64,000 nt of DNA from Mesocentrotus franciscanus (GCA_037976565.1 CP137675.1:25374831-25438830), one strand, 5' to 3'. Positions 46,899-59,600 are shown, counted from the stretch's first letter. A program made the numbers and translations. Notes: generated by a model from the letters alone, not told the origin.

Positions 46899-49065
46899 TA
46901 CATTTAGCATTCAGGGACTCCATGTATATCTGCATCATCATTCAATAGGCGTGCTTTTTTCCATGTAAGTCATGATCTTATAATTTTGTTTTAAGGGAAA
47001 TTCACCTAATCCTTGACGCCATCATTTCTCTCGACGGAGCATCCTTCGTGCGACGTCTCAAAGCAGCTGTTAAGTGACCCGTCACTGATTATTGATTCTA
47101 TCGTGTTATCCATACACAGATTTAGCTCGGCACTATTTACCCGCTGTCAGCAAATATTTCCCCCTGAATGGAATTCATTCCATGCTAGGAAGGTGCTGCA
47201 AGCTCTCCCCAGGGGGTGGCGATGATAAGGGTGGGTTGAAGATGGGGGGTGCAACATATGAGATGAGGCATGTGAAAACATACAAAACGATCAATAGAGA
47301 AGGTTTTTGGCAATGCATTTCATCTGACGCAATATCGGGTTATTTTGTTTTTGTTACTAATCTATACAAAGACATAATTATGTGAACATTATTAAATTGT
47401 TGGTACACGTCGAGACAACTTACCGCGGACGACCCCCTTTAAAAACTACCACCAAGGATGTTTGCCCTTCAGAGTCCTCGACTACCTCCGGGGGATACTT
47501 GTCCGCGGTCAATTTTCCCCAAGGGGATAACTGTCCGGGCATAGACGGAAATGTCCTCAACTGATTTATAGCACGTGCCAAGTAAAACAAAAATTCATTA
47601 AAGCTTAATTAATCATCCTGACACAAGTTAAACATGTTCGACAAACTTCCTTCACTGCAATAATTTTGTTATTGATAGTGAAAACCGGCTAATGATCGTT
47701 TTGTATGTTATCCTTATTTTAGTGTCCTAAACGCTTTCTTAGCATTAATATTTACAGCATCAACCGCCTTTTGACATTGAGGTATTGCAATCACTTTTGT
47801 GAGCTATTCAGCAAGGATTGGGAAGGCGCCACCATTATTATCACGAACTATAAGAGTAGACTAATTCCCCTCAAATGTGTTTTTGCAGAAGACCTGACAG
47901 TTTTTTTTTTAAATTCATATGTTTCGTGACATTCACGAATCTGAAAATTGCATGCTCCTCTTTAATTTGAAGAAAAAAAATAGACAATAAAAGTAAAAAT
48001 ATTGCAGATGGTGAACAAATCTAGTGAATATAAGTCCTCTGAAAGACCTACAGAAGCACGGAGTTTTTACAGTATTCAGTTCAGAGGCTTTTAGCTTGAT
48101 AACGGACGGAATTATCATCAAAATATCATTTTTTTTTTCCCCGACTTCGGATTGTTAAAACTTATTTCACAGTTTCTCATCTTATTTCTGTTGCTGTCAC
48201 ATTTGATTTGCGCTTGCGACATGAGTAGGATAGCTTCATGAGCTTTAGACCTAATACTTTGAAAGGGTATCATCTATACGATTAAGACGTTCACATGAGA
48301 TAATCAAATGAGCTAAGCGTCTTAGGACGTATCACTTTTGACAAAACACATGGGTATAATCAAAATGTAGTGAGCAACCACCAAAAGGAAACAAGAAATG
48401 ATGAGGGAATAGTAAAATGTGATTACAGACAAAATGAAAACCATGGCGTATCCATGGGGAACAGAGTCCGTAATAAACTTCCTGAAAAGAAAGAAGATGG
48501 AGGGAAAAAGCACCGGGGAAGAAAAAGAAAGGGAGAGGTATAAAGAATCGGAAGGATATTTTCACTGGTAAGACTAGTGCCCCCAATAAAGACAAGACCC
48601 ACGCTACACCTCTCATGAGAAAATTGTAAAAGAAACAGAAAAAATGACAACTTCGAGGAAGAATTAAAGGGAAATAATATCTTGATAGCAAACTACTCTA
48701 GAAGAAAGCAGCAAAAATCAGAAATGCAGACTGGTGAAAGTCTGAATGAAATCGGGCAAAAGATGAGGCAGTTTTGAATTTTTGAAATTTTTAATCAATA
48801 GGTACGGTCTCCTCAAATTGGCTAAATCGGTAATGTCTCTGTGGTGATTTATTTAAAACTTTCACTCACCATTCTGTTAATCTTATTTTATGGTTTCATA
48901 CAAATTAACCTATTACAACGGTTGGATTGCCTTTTACAGAACAAAAAAAAAAAAAAAGAAATAAGAGAGGCAAAGAGGAAGGTGGTAAAAAGAGACAAAG
49001 CCTTTAAAGGATACAAAGGAAGGGCGGAGCTTCGACGCACATTATTTTGAAGAGAAGAAACATAT
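46899..49065. other. Intergenic, nothing recognised
   Basis: No exon supported. The 119-codon minus-strand ORF at 48332-48691 is Phe/Leu/Ser-rich with no family motif. It reads like translated AT-rich purine/pyrimidine DNA, though a hydrophobic protein cannot be fully excluded. Confidence 0.45.
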
Positions 49066-49573
49066 GCCTCGTTGACACTTGCACGCATTTGGTCCCGCAC
49101 TGCCCCGCACTGCCCTGCGTGCCAATGCGTGCTAATTAGTGGCACGCAGTCGCACGCAGGGTCACGTCTTAATTACGAATAGTTCACGCAATCCGTAACC
49201 ACCAGGACACGCATTCGTAGACTATGCGCATGGCATGCGAAAACTGCGCGGGAAGTACGCAAATCGTGAGTAAATTAGTCGTTAACTAGTCCTGAACATG
49301 CGTGCCACTAGGCCAACGGACACGCATCGGCGCGCACTGGCAAGACTAGGTAGCGCATAAGGTGTGCATAGTTCACGAAGTGTTCACGAACGTTGCCAAA
49401 CACAATTGTCGTGCCAAAATTTTGAACATTTTGAAAATTCTGTCACGCATTTCACGCCCGGCCAGCATCCTTCCGCATCATCCCGCACGCTACAACGAAT
49501 ACTTGGCACGCAATAGTATGTGTCTATGCGCAAACTATGCGCACACCAAAATGCGGGCAAGTGTCAACGGGGC
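49066..49573. mobile_element. Word-repetitive TIR element, family D (508 bp, CACGCA words)
   Basis: Left end GCCTCGTTGACACTTGCACG and right end GGGCAAGTGTCAACGGGGC are inverted repeats of about 26 bp with three mismatches. The interior is unusually rich in degenerate copies of CACGCA and its inverse TGCGTG (GGCACGCAG, ATGCGCAT, TCACGCA, CGCGCAC). It encodes nothing credible. The 106-codon plus-strand ORF at 49362 starts inside and runs out of it. Superfamily unknown; no clear target duplication. Confidence 0.82.
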
Positions 49574-50140
49574 AATACTAAACGCATACCACATAAGAGT
49601 TCATCCTCATCGCGGTCTGCTTTTCTCTAGGGATATGATAATACCTTTCTTTGTGGTCATTAGATGGATTTCTATTTTTTAAAGTCGGTTAGCCAGGCTC
49701 CAGCGAGGTGTTTGACATCACAAGCTTTATAGGAGTCATTTACATGGCCAAAGCGTATTATTCCAAATCTGTGGTGGCGGAACAACGTTACTTCTGTTAA
49801 CGAGGGACGAGTATCCCGGATTGGACATCTGAACTAGAAGATCATGTAATTTTGCTTCCGTTATTCGTAACTTTTGTCTCCAAGAATGAGATATGTTGCG
49901 TAAAAAGATCATCCGGCATAAAGAGTTAGCGCTGTGGTATATTTTGTTTTGTCATAGGTCTTTCATTATAGAACTATATAGTAATATTGTTCGTTTATAG
50001 AAGGCACTTCTGTTTGATTTTGGAAACCTTCAGGGCTTGTGGTCCCTTCCTTTGCCCCATCCCTCTCCCCCGCGGTCCGACGTCTCTTCCCAACTCGCAC
50101 AACTTTCTGGCTTAGCCGGAAAATGTTCGTTGGTGAGGCC
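49574..50140. other. Intergenic, nothing recognised
   Basis: No supported features. Confidence 0.45.
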
Positions 50141-50144
50141 TGTT

Positions 50145-50365
50145 AGGGAGAGGGAGAGAGGGAAAGATATATATATATATATAGAGAGAGAAAGAGAGAG
50201 AGAGAGGAGGGATATAGATAGAAACATATATATATACGTAGACAGATAGATAGTATACATGTGTGTGTGAAAGAGAATGAGAGAGAGAGAGAGAGAGACA
50301 GACAAACAGACAGAGGAAGATGGATGGAAAGATAGGTAGATAAAGGGAGAGAGAGAGAGATCCAT
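50145..50365. repeat. Compound (GA)n/(TA)n block
   Basis: GAGA and AGAGAG runs alternate with two TATATATA patches, GTGTGTG and ACAGACAG words. Overlapping ORFs on both strands (70-117 codons) are repeat artefacts. Confidence 0.93.
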
Positions 50366-51060
50366 AATCGTCAGAGGCGACAAATATTCTGAGCTGGTGC
50401 CCCTGCTTGGATTTCACGATTACGGATTACTTCTTACTTGACAGGCATTTTCTAAGTGTGCATTCGTGTCACTGATGCGTTAATACAAGACAATTTTGAA
50501 GTCAGTTTTTATTATAGAATACATTATGTAAACATTCGTAACAGTTTTCCTATTAATACCAAATCGTGTTTTATTCTAATTAATGTTAATGGAAAATGTA
50601 AACAAGGCTATCGAATGGAGGAAAGAGGGAGGAAAGAGGGTTGCTTTTTACAAGGTTTTGTTAATTCTAAAGCCCTAAAAACACTACACGATCGTCCTAC
50701 GGTTCTGTTTTGGAAAAAATGGCGATCAATGTGTTAGATACAAAATCTAAACGAACATCATCTTCTTGATTAAGTTTTAAATAATGATAAGAACACTAAT
50801 AACCGGAATTTTAGTGCTTTGAACTCTTCTAGTCAGAATAAAAGCCAAATCGGCTTCAAATCGTAGACAATCGCACTACTGTTCTGACGTCATTACAATT
50901 CTGAGCCGATTTAGCTTTTCCTCTTCCAATGAAGCATGAAATCCCTTGAAATTTAGATTTTCTTAATCATTATGACTATTCAGATCCTCGGTCATGAAGA
51001 ATTTACATGTTTGAATGTTCGTAACAAATGCTATTCCAAAATCGGATAGTAGTCGGATCG

Positions 51061-51745
51061 TGTAGTGTGCAGTGGGCTTAAAGGTTCACTATTTCGAACA
51101 CATATATATTCTATCCCGGAAGGCGCCCTTTCATCCCCTGTTGCAAAGATTAGTCCTGATTTCAAAAAAGACGATCGTCATTCATTAAAAAATTATCGAC
51201 CAAAATCTTTGTTACCTTGTATATCAAAAATATTAGAAAAATGTGTTTATAATCGATTGTATAGTTTTCTTTTAAAACATAATATACTTACTGATTGCAA
51301 ATTTGGATTTCGACGTAATCATTCGACAACTAATGCTTTGATTGATTTGCAGGATAAAGTGACATTATATACTTACTGATTGCAAATTTGAATTTCGACG
51401 TAATCATTCCACAACTAATGCTTTGATTGATTTGCAGGATAAAGTGTAGTGTGCGGTGGGCTTAAAGGTTCACTATTTCGAACACATATATATTCTATCC
51501 CGGAAGGCGCCCTTTCATCCCCTGTTGCAAAGATTAGTCCTGATTTTAAAAAAGACGATCGTCATTCATTAAAAAATTATCGACCAAAATCTTTGTTACC
51601 TTATATATCAAAAATATTAGAAAAATGTGTTTATAATCGATTGTATAGTTTTCTTTTAAAACATAATATACTTACTGATTGCAAATTTGGATTTCGACGT
51701 AATCATTCCACAATTAATGCTTTGATTGATTTGCAGGATAAAGTG
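51061..51745 (+). repeat. 384-bp tandem duplication inside the LINE RT region
   Basis: Positions 51061-51361 and 51445-51745 are about 98% identical (five differences in 301 bp by eye). In between, 51364-51446 is a further copy of the last 83 bp of the unit. The block that reads LTDCKFGFRRNHST is therefore present three times (about 51279, 51364 and 51661), while the 5' part is present twice. The low divergence indicates a recent event, or an assembly artefact. Confidence 0.9.
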
Positions 51746-53131
51746 ACATTAGCAATGAAAAACAATAACTTTCGTATTGGAATATTTATGGATTTATCAA
51801 AAGCATTTGATATAGTAGTTCATTCAATTCTCTTGTCCAAATTGAACTTTTATGGTGTACGTGGGTACCCTCTTATTTGTTTTGCAATCGACGTCAATTT
51901 ACTATGTACAATAATTATGTTTCTGAATTTGCAGATATAACACACGGAGTTATCCAGGATCTATACTTGGCCCATTACTTTTTTTGATATATATTAATGA
52001 CTCAATTGTTTCATATAATGCAGTATATTATGTATGCAGATGTGGTCAACGAAGAATTAGACAAGGTTTCACCCTAGTTCGAAGCTAATAAATTGATAGT
52101 AAATCTTTCTAAAACAAACTTTTGTATATTTCAAAATAAAAGTAAAAATGTTTCCAGTGGGCTTGATAAGGTAACCCTTAGTATTGAAACTACACCTATA
52201 TCAAAATTAAACGTTGTTAATTTCCTTGGAGTATCCGTAGATAACAACCTTCGTTTGGATTCCCACATCGATAATGTTATAAACAAAGTATCAAAATGTA
52301 TTGGTGTTTTATATAAATTGAAATTTCGTGTACCATTCCCCATTTTCTCACTTATATTACTTTATCTGACATATTGTATTATTAATTGGGGGAATTCGTA
52401 TCATGGAAAAATTAATACCCTGTTCAAAATTAAAAAAGAAGGCTCTACGTATTATACAGGTAGTGATTATTATGCCCATTCTGCTCCTTTATTTCTTAGT
52501 TTAAAAACTCTCAATGTTTTTGATTTATTCAAATACCATACTGCACTAATTGGTTTTCATTTTTTTCAAAATATACTTCCAAATAAAATACCATCCATAC
52601 TCTAGGTCAATAACCATATTCATTCTCATAATACTCGGCTTTGCAATATGTTTTATTTATGGAAAGTGACAAGTTCATTGTCTAAAAAATCTGTAAGAAA
52701 TACTTTGCCAAACATAATTATGGAACACTCAAGTCATACGTTCATATAAAAACAGTTCAATGTTTAAAAAACAAATGAAACTGACCTTGTATTCTGTACC
52801 GTTGAATTTACATTCCAAACCATTTTACCCCCTCCAATTTTACATTATTTCACACATGTTCTTGTAATTGTTTGTCTTTATATTTTGTTTATTGCTCTCT
52901 CTTGCGATATCTTTAACTAATATACTCAGTAATATAAATCATAATATTCAGGGGAACCTTTTTAAACGAGGCCACCATAGGCTTTTCCTTTGTTCTCCTA
53001 TTTTATTTGAATGTATTATATAAACTGAACACTCTCAGCCTTCTTATGTATATAAACTTGTATGTTCATTTGCTTTTGCTGTGTTTTTTATGAAAATGGA
53101 AAGAATAAACGAACTGAACTGAAACTGAACT
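51061..53131 (+). mobile_element. CR1/L2-like non-LTR retrotransposon, 5'-truncated, with internal tandem duplication
   Basis: RT domain order on plus: KISPDFKKDD and NYRPKSLLP (twice), FGFRRNHST, then GIFMDLSKAFDIV and FYGVRG (51770-51870). After a frameshift comes PGSILGPLLFLIYINDS at about 51950-52010. The catalytic Asp pair that should follow near 52040 is lost, with only YADV-like remnants. After another frameshift come LSKTNFCIF, VNFLGVSVDNNLRLDSHI (52100-52270) and the C-terminal region to about 52760, which includes HSHNTRLCNMFYL. The 3' end carries AATAAACGAACTGAACTGAA at about 53106-53125, a short tandem tail of the kind CR1/L2-group LINEs leave. The endonuclease and N-terminus are missing. 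Several lesions and the lost active site make it non-functional. Confidence 0.88.
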
Positions 53132-53339
53132 GTATACACCTACCTACAATGAATTTCATTTTCAGACTTGTCCACCCTATTTTATGTTTTGTTTCAAAAA
53201 CATTTTGGAGGGAGGAATCTTTGGATAAACCAATACATCGGATCAGAGAACCTCCGGAATCACGAGCCTTCGTAAAAACGAACTGTGTCTATCTTAATCC
53301 TACCATGCCGACAGAAAAAGAATCGGGGGGGGGGGGGTT

Positions 53340-53560
53340 CAAAACGTTTATTTATTTATTTATTATTTATTTAGTCTTCTTTAAAATACAGGGTAGTCCT
53401 TTCAGCACCGCAAGGCCTGCTTTTCAAGGGATCCCTGTAGGCATGTGACAAAGTACATGGTAAAAATCACAACAACAAATAAAAACATATACACAATACA
53501 TAATACACAGTTATTTACTATTAAATATATTAGGTACGTTAACACAGAACACGTTTCAGT
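53340..53560 (-). mobile_element. Possible LINE 3'-end fragment in reverse orientation
   Basis: A G10 run (53327-53337) and then (TTTA)n at 53349-53372 precede ACAGGGTAGTCCTTTCAGCA. This resembles the reverse of the AT-rich tail plus GGAGGGTAGTCC segment at 39230-39290, the 3' end of the minus-strand LINE. Only the tail region is recognisable. Confidence 0.35.
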
Positions 53561-53915
53561 TTGAAAAGACGACCTACATCAAATTTAAGCATGGTTAAAA
53601 TGAACCAAATAAAGCAAAGGCATATAATTAAATGTATCAATTAAACAAAACAAGTTCACATAAATTGATATACTTGCATTGATACAATAAAATCAAACAA
53701 AACACACTAAAAGATAAAAAATTTCAAGTTAGGCTGAAGGGTTCAAAGAAAAGTGTGGCTAAAAACAACACATCTTTTTTTTATGGAAACGCTTGAAATA
53801 TTTGTTCATGATAAACGGGATGATAAATGACAACGCTTTGGGGCTACACGTTCACAACTATTTCATTGCTGAGCTAGCGCCATGAGCGTCCCTTGTGTGC
53901 GCTCTTTAAGTTTAC

Positions 53916-53916
<1 letters not shown>

Positions 53917-53943
<27 letters not shown>
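53917..53943. repeat. (ATT)n microsatellite
   Basis: About nine ATT units. Confidence 0.93.
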
Positions 53944-53946
<3 letters not shown>

Positions 53947-54040
53947 CTAAATATATTACTCATTGCGGATGTAGTATCGAAAATAATATCGCTAGTGATA
54001 TTCGTTTGTCTTGCAATGTGGTCAATAAGGAATCTAAAAG

Positions 54041-54083
54041 ATCTCGACGTTTCGTGCGCCGCTGCAACACTTCGTCAGGTGAT
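54041..54083 (-). ncRNA. Hammerhead-ribozyme-like motif, probably a Penelope-like or retrozyme remnant
   Basis: Read on the minus strand: ATCAC, CTGACGA (54078-54072, fits the conserved CUGANGA), a GC-rich stem-loop (GTGTTGC AGCG GCGCAC), GAAA (54053-54050), CGTC (54049-54046), then GAGAT. ATCAC can pair with GAGAT in four of five positions as helix I, and helix III would be minimal (ACGU, self-complementary), as described for dimer-acting hammerheads in Penelope-like elements. Against it, an extra A lies between CUGANGA and the stem, and helix II needs a bulged U. It may be an inactive copy. No RT or GIY-YIG domain was seen nearby. Confidence 0.4.
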
Positions 54084-55204
54084 AACATTATTATTATTGA
54101 AAAAAAAAGGAATATAAGTTTCCCTTTTTTTGAAATATTATCTTAATGACGATCGTGTTTTAATATTTGTTAAATTTAATTTATTATTACTTATGACTGC
54201 ATAGTTTTCGTTGCCTAGTTAGTTAGAAAATATCGCTTCCTTACGACAATCAAGTATTTACAGATATGAGCGATAGTACAATATTGTCATTTCAAGCCCC
54301 AACCACGTGGTATCGACTCTCGAGATTAAATCACATCTCATGGACTCCTCAAAGTACTCATGGCAATTTCCATGCTCCTTTTATTCTGTAAATTTGGTGT
54401 ATCTTATCAGAGCTGTTTTTATTCTTTAGATTGACAGCTAAATTCAGTTAGTGGAAACAAAATGAATAGAAACTTCTATAATATAAAATCACTCTACATA
54501 TTTTTTAATGTTATAAAGATTGATTTCTCATTTTTATTTATCATTTCATTACAATCTATCTATTTTGTTCAAATTAATTTAGTGCAAACATTAATAAGTA
54601 ATTACAAATCAAGACCTAGGCTACGTGGACAGCCCAGCTTTATATCTGCAGAAATGCTTGGAATACGAAGTCATATGATTGAAAGCGAATCTTTTCCTAC
54701 GGCACATCGTAAAGTAAAATTTCAAAGTCATGTCGTAATTTTCATATCGTACGAGGATATAAGTCGGAAAAAGATTGTGAATTCGCTTATGTGATTGCGA
54801 TAATGGAGTATGGAAACCTCTTTCTGTTTGTGATGCACTAATTGAACTCTACCATGACTATGTACGGAATTAGTAGAGGCCTCTGGATACAACTATTCAA
54901 AATTAAAATTTGCAAAGCACTTTTTATAGAAAGGTCTTTCAGTCCCTCTGTAAAGCTACCCAGCTTTTTAAAATACTGTTTGTTATATCCACTACCAATG
55001 TTTAAAAAAAAAAAATTTATTCGCCTTTCCCGCTCTTTTTCGGCCGATCACCATTTCACTATCACGGTCACTTATCGGCTATCAGATGTTCTCAGACGTG
55101 GCCTTCGCGAGTAATTCAAGAAGCGATCAGTCATCAATTCATCAATAATACACAAGCTGTTGGTTCGTTAACCTTCCGACGACGTTCCAACATCAGCATT
55201 CACG
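54084..55204. other. Intergenic, nothing recognised
   Basis: A 110-codon ORF (54462-54794) shows no motif. AT-rich. Confidence 0.45.
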
Positions 55205-55212
55205 TTTGTTAG

Positions 55213-55972
55213 TTAAGGCCTGGTCACAACGAACCCACGACGCATTTATGCCACGATACGATAGAAAATTTGGGCAAATCGTGGGTCATCGGGAGTCGTC
55301 GCAAGAGAGTTCTACGATATTTTGAGCATCGTGGTATCAACTTGCCGTCGAGAGGCAAAATTTGACGTGCCCCTTTTTTGTTCGACGATTGAATTTTCTT
55401 GTTCGTGGTATCTATGCATTGTGGCTGTCGTACGATTAATATCTTGTCGTGGATACCAGAAGATTTTTCTTTTAGTCAAACAATCTTACGACTGTCGCAA
55501 GATTGTCGTAGAACACACTCACGACAGCCACAAGACATAGATACCACAAAAAAATCTAATACATATCGAAAATATATTTTGTAAGAGGCTCGCACAACAT
55601 TGCAAGTCATTACAAGAGAGCAAATAGCAGGCAACATACCAGGCCTCATTATATAGTCGGGAGACGGAAGCGCGAGCATCCCACGCGCATCCCACGAGTG
55701 AACCACGACCTGATCTAGTGAAAAACAACCCCCCCGACATTTCACGATGGTCTCACGACTGTCGCACGACTGACTTGCGAAACACTCACGACGTAACCAC
55801 GACGGGTCTTTTTTCTGACGCGTCCACATTGCCCAACCGTCTTTAATGTGTCATAGCCCTTGTGACCATTCGAAATAGATTTTGGGCATGTTGCAAGACC
55901 TGGCCACGACAAATATTGTATGGGTCTACCACGAAAAAATTTCGTACGATCCGTTGTGACCGAGGCTTTAGC
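55213..55972. mobile_element. Word-repetitive TIR element, family E (about 760 bp, CACGAC words)
   Basis: Left end GGCCTGGTCACAACGAACC and right end GATCCGTTGTGACCGAGGC are inverted repeats with a one-base gap and few mismatches. TTAA precedes the left end and TTTA follows the right end, so a degraded 4-bp TTAA duplication is possible. The interior is crowded with CACGAC, TCGTCG, TCGTAG and ACGATA words in both orientations. The overlapping ORFs of 61-117 codons on both strands come from this composition. It is non-autonomous; superfamily not assigned. Confidence 0.8.
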
Positions 55973-58900
55973 TACTAGGTCCGATTTTACTCAAAATAAA
56001 AACATATAGCTGACTCAGAGCTTTCGATGAAAAAGCGGCACAATGTTGAACATTTAGTGGAAATTGGAAAAGGGGCACAAAAAAAGGGGGGTTGGGCAAC
56101 AGACTTTTGGTACAACACCTAAGCTTTAAATGGGGGCAGTGCCCGTTTCCACCTCCCTCACTTTTGGACCCCTCCCTATATCCCTTACTGTACAAATATC
56201 GCGATTTAACTAATATCCCGTGGTGTGAAGATGACCGTGGCAGAATAACCGCGCCATTTTTGGACCATTTTTGCGTAGTCCTATAAAGGCGTAGTAGCTA
56301 ATACCCAGGGAGCAAAGCAGGTTTTTGAGACTGGGAATGTTGTAAAAGGTTATTGAGTATGCACATGTTTAGGACACCTCCCTGCACAATTTATAGATAG
56401 ACTACCTTGAAAATTTGGTGCTGAAAAAAGGGCCTCTTTTTTCAGCAGCATATTTTCCAGGTAGGTTAAGGGAGATCTCCTGAACACGTTGATACCGATC
56501 AACATCCCATATCTCAAAACCAACATAATTGGGGTTTTGCCCACTAGGAGGTAAGCGTCTAGCGTCCATGTCGCGATGTTCTACCATCGTATTAATGGCT
56601 CCGTCGTAGTTGTTTAAAGGAAGAAGTTACGTATAACAAAATCTTAAATCCTTTAAAAAAAGTCAGTAAGGCAATTTCAGTAGCCTTGCGTGTCACCCAT
56701 TGAAACGCGCGAACCTGACAATGGCAACGTGTTACATAATCCGAACAAGATTTCTAGATGCATTACAATTTTGATTTGAAATTGCCCGTTTGTAGATTTC
56801 TTAAAAGTCTTTGCAATAGTGTCGCATATAGAAAGGAAGTGTGAAGTAGGAACTGTACAGTGCTCTAAACAACATGAGAGGTATATATAATCTAATTGTA
56901 CACGTGTAATATTTGTATAAGAATTCACACAATATACTGTACGGAATATGACATGCAAGGAAAATATAAACTGTACAAAACAAATTTTGTAACATGATTA
57001 AAATGGCACGGTTTTTTATTGGCGTGGGCAGACCATTCTGGATTTTTATTCCAGACAAGTTTGGGAAATATTTTCCAACATGTCAAAAGAGTTTTCATAA
57101 CATCAAATTTTACTTCAAGAAAATGAAAATGTTTTTTTCTTCTTTTCCATTCGAAGGCTGGTTGCACACCCCCGCTCTTTTCGTCTGGTGGAATGGTTTG
57201 GAGTCGGTTTAGCGGCGTGACTAACATAATACGCTTACGAGAAAGTGCAGCCCAGTCATACAAGTGAGCGATCAGAAGTGACAGAAATTTCTTTCGTGGT
57301 TAAAACAGGAATTGGAATAAAGAAGAATATCTGGCGATTCTTCTTACCTCAGGGGGCACTTAAATGTTATCCAAATTATTCATTTCATCTGAGAATGCAA
57401 CTATCCTGCTTCGCTATATGGTTCAGTTCTATATCAATTTGTCCGAAGATGCAAAGTGCATTGCTGTAAAACTAAAAGCGCTCTCTAAGAAATTGGGGTC
57501 AAGATTAAACAAGCTCACTTACCCTATGTCAAATCTGTTGTCAGGGCCTACTGATCATTTAAAGATTATTCTTACAATGTGCCCCTGAATGAAAATGGAG
57601 ATACCAGGTAAGAAATAAAGAATTTTAAGAAGTATTTTCAATTGTGGTCAAATTATGAATGATGAATGATATAGTTAGTCTTGAAAAGTGGGCACTGCCA
57701 TTGAGGAGGCACTAATAATATGGGGGCGCCGGGGGGGGGGGCTATCTTACTACGTGGGTGATGAATGCGAAAGCAAAAGGTGAAAGAGCGATGGGGAATG
57801 GTGCGGGTGTAATTTTCTTTTCTCGTTGACCCACCTTTTCCTTTTTACTTTTTTACCTATCTTCTCTATATCTATATCTCTTTCTTTTTCCACCATCTTT
57901 AGACAGAGAGGTCGAGGAAGAGATACATGCCCCTCTGCAATTGATTGGATATGTCATGTTTTTTCCCAACAATGCTTCACTATGATATCTTATTATACCA
58001 AAAACAATCACGCAAACGAACAAAAACCAGATGATCATTCCAAATGACCGACTCTCTGAATAGAAAAGTACATTTTGTTCACTTTTCAAGGAATTTACAT
58101 TCCTTATGCTTGATGTATCTACGAAATTATATCCAAAAAGTCTTCAGATAATTTAATAGAATCCATTTCTCTTATAGCAAGATTAAAGAGAAGGTTGAGT
58201 TCTGGGAAGAGGTGAAAAATAATTTGTGAGCGTTATCATTGTTATTATGCAAGTGTGAAAGAACATCAGATTAAAAATGTTCCATGAAAAGCATGGCTCT
58301 TCAAATGCCTTAATATTCTAAATATGGCATGTAACAGCATAAAAATCGGGACGGATTTTTATGCCACGTGTTCGTGTAGTCCCATATACATCTTTCTGTG
58401 TACAGTGCTTGTAATTTACCAAGACTGTGCCAAATTTCTTATCATTTTTATGATTCCAGAACCTTGCAGTACACACCAATACTTATATGCTATATGATCA
58501 ACCTTTTCTGATCGATTCCACACTGTTTCTTTCACAATGCAATCGCACGACCAGAACTCAACGTTATCTTTAAGTTCTGGACGTTTGATCACGTTTTGAC
58601 CGATTTGATTAATATACAGGGAATTCGTGGAAATCACGATGTGTAAGCCCTTTAAAGTTACTATTCAACTTTTGAAGATATAAAAAAAAATTAGTCGAAA
58701 AGTTAATGATCTCCATTATGGAATTTCCGTGGCATAATAAAATCCCGTTGATAATTATCTACATACCACAGGACAAATATAAATGTGTATAGTGTTTAAA
58801 TTAACTATTCAATGAATTCATTATATTAAAATTAATTTTCTCATATAACATGCTCTTGATTCATCAATAAACTTGTATGTATGTTCTATAAAAATGACTT

Positions 58901-59555
58901 CACATCCTAGGTCAAATTATAATAAAAAAATCAAAGTACATCAAAGGAAATGTTAAAATACGAAATACTAAATCAATGCGCTCTGCCTATTATGCTTATT
59001 GCTGCGTGTGCTTTTACCCGACTTCTTTTTCAATTTGTATTCCATGGGGATAAATCCTCATTATCTTCAAATCAACTTCCTGTCAACTTCATTCATCAAA
59101 TTATACCATTCGAAAAGATGACCGAAGATGTAAACCATTGAAAACGATGGTGTTTTGTTTGGGGAGTATAAATAAATCGTCCTTCAAAGTGATATCAAAT
59201 TGACAAATGTAAATTGCACTGCGCGTTCATTGTTCATATCGTTAAGAATAAATCACATACCTGGGCTGGTGGATTGAAATATAGGCTTCACTATCGGTTG
59301 TTCCTCTGGTAATGCAATTTTAAAAGTATAACTTAGATTATGGTTGATCTTTGTGATATTTGATAGTATCATTCATGTAAAGATATCAACAACTTTTAAA
59401 GGGAGTCCAAAGTGTAAATAAATGGAACACGATAGTTTCTTCGACAGATAAAGACAATAAAAGCGTAATGTTCGATTCAGAACAAAGTGACATTATATGA
59501 AACGAAGGAGTAAAAATGTAAAGCAAGGCATTATTGCTATGAGGCAAGGCGTAAG
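55973..59555. other. 3.6 kb gene-free stretch
   Basis: No exon supported. ORFs reach 112 codons (56925-57263, minus) without a family motif. Contains a G11 run near 57730-57740, a TC-rich patch at 57825-57900 and a small perfect 11-bp hairpin at 58337-58364 (GCATAAAAATC / GATTTTTATGC, 6-nt loop). Confidence 0.5.
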
Positions 59556-59557
59556 GA

Positions 59558-59600
59558 AGAGAGAGAGAGAAAGAGAGAGAGAGATGGGGAGGGGGGGGGG
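59558..59600. repeat. (GA)n microsatellite with G-run
   Basis: AGAGAGAGAGAGAAAGAGAGAG followed by G9, about 40 bp, purine-only on plus. Confidence 0.9.

Noticed and set aside
48332..48691. 119-codon Phe/Leu-rich minus-strand ORF as a membrane protein
   Set aside because: Two other frames over the same DNA are equally open and equally hydrophobic, as expected from purine-rich plus-strand sequence.
55322..55829. Overlapping 61-117-codon ORFs on both strands
   Set aside because: They fall inside the CACGAC word-repetitive TIR element; the open frames come from its composition.
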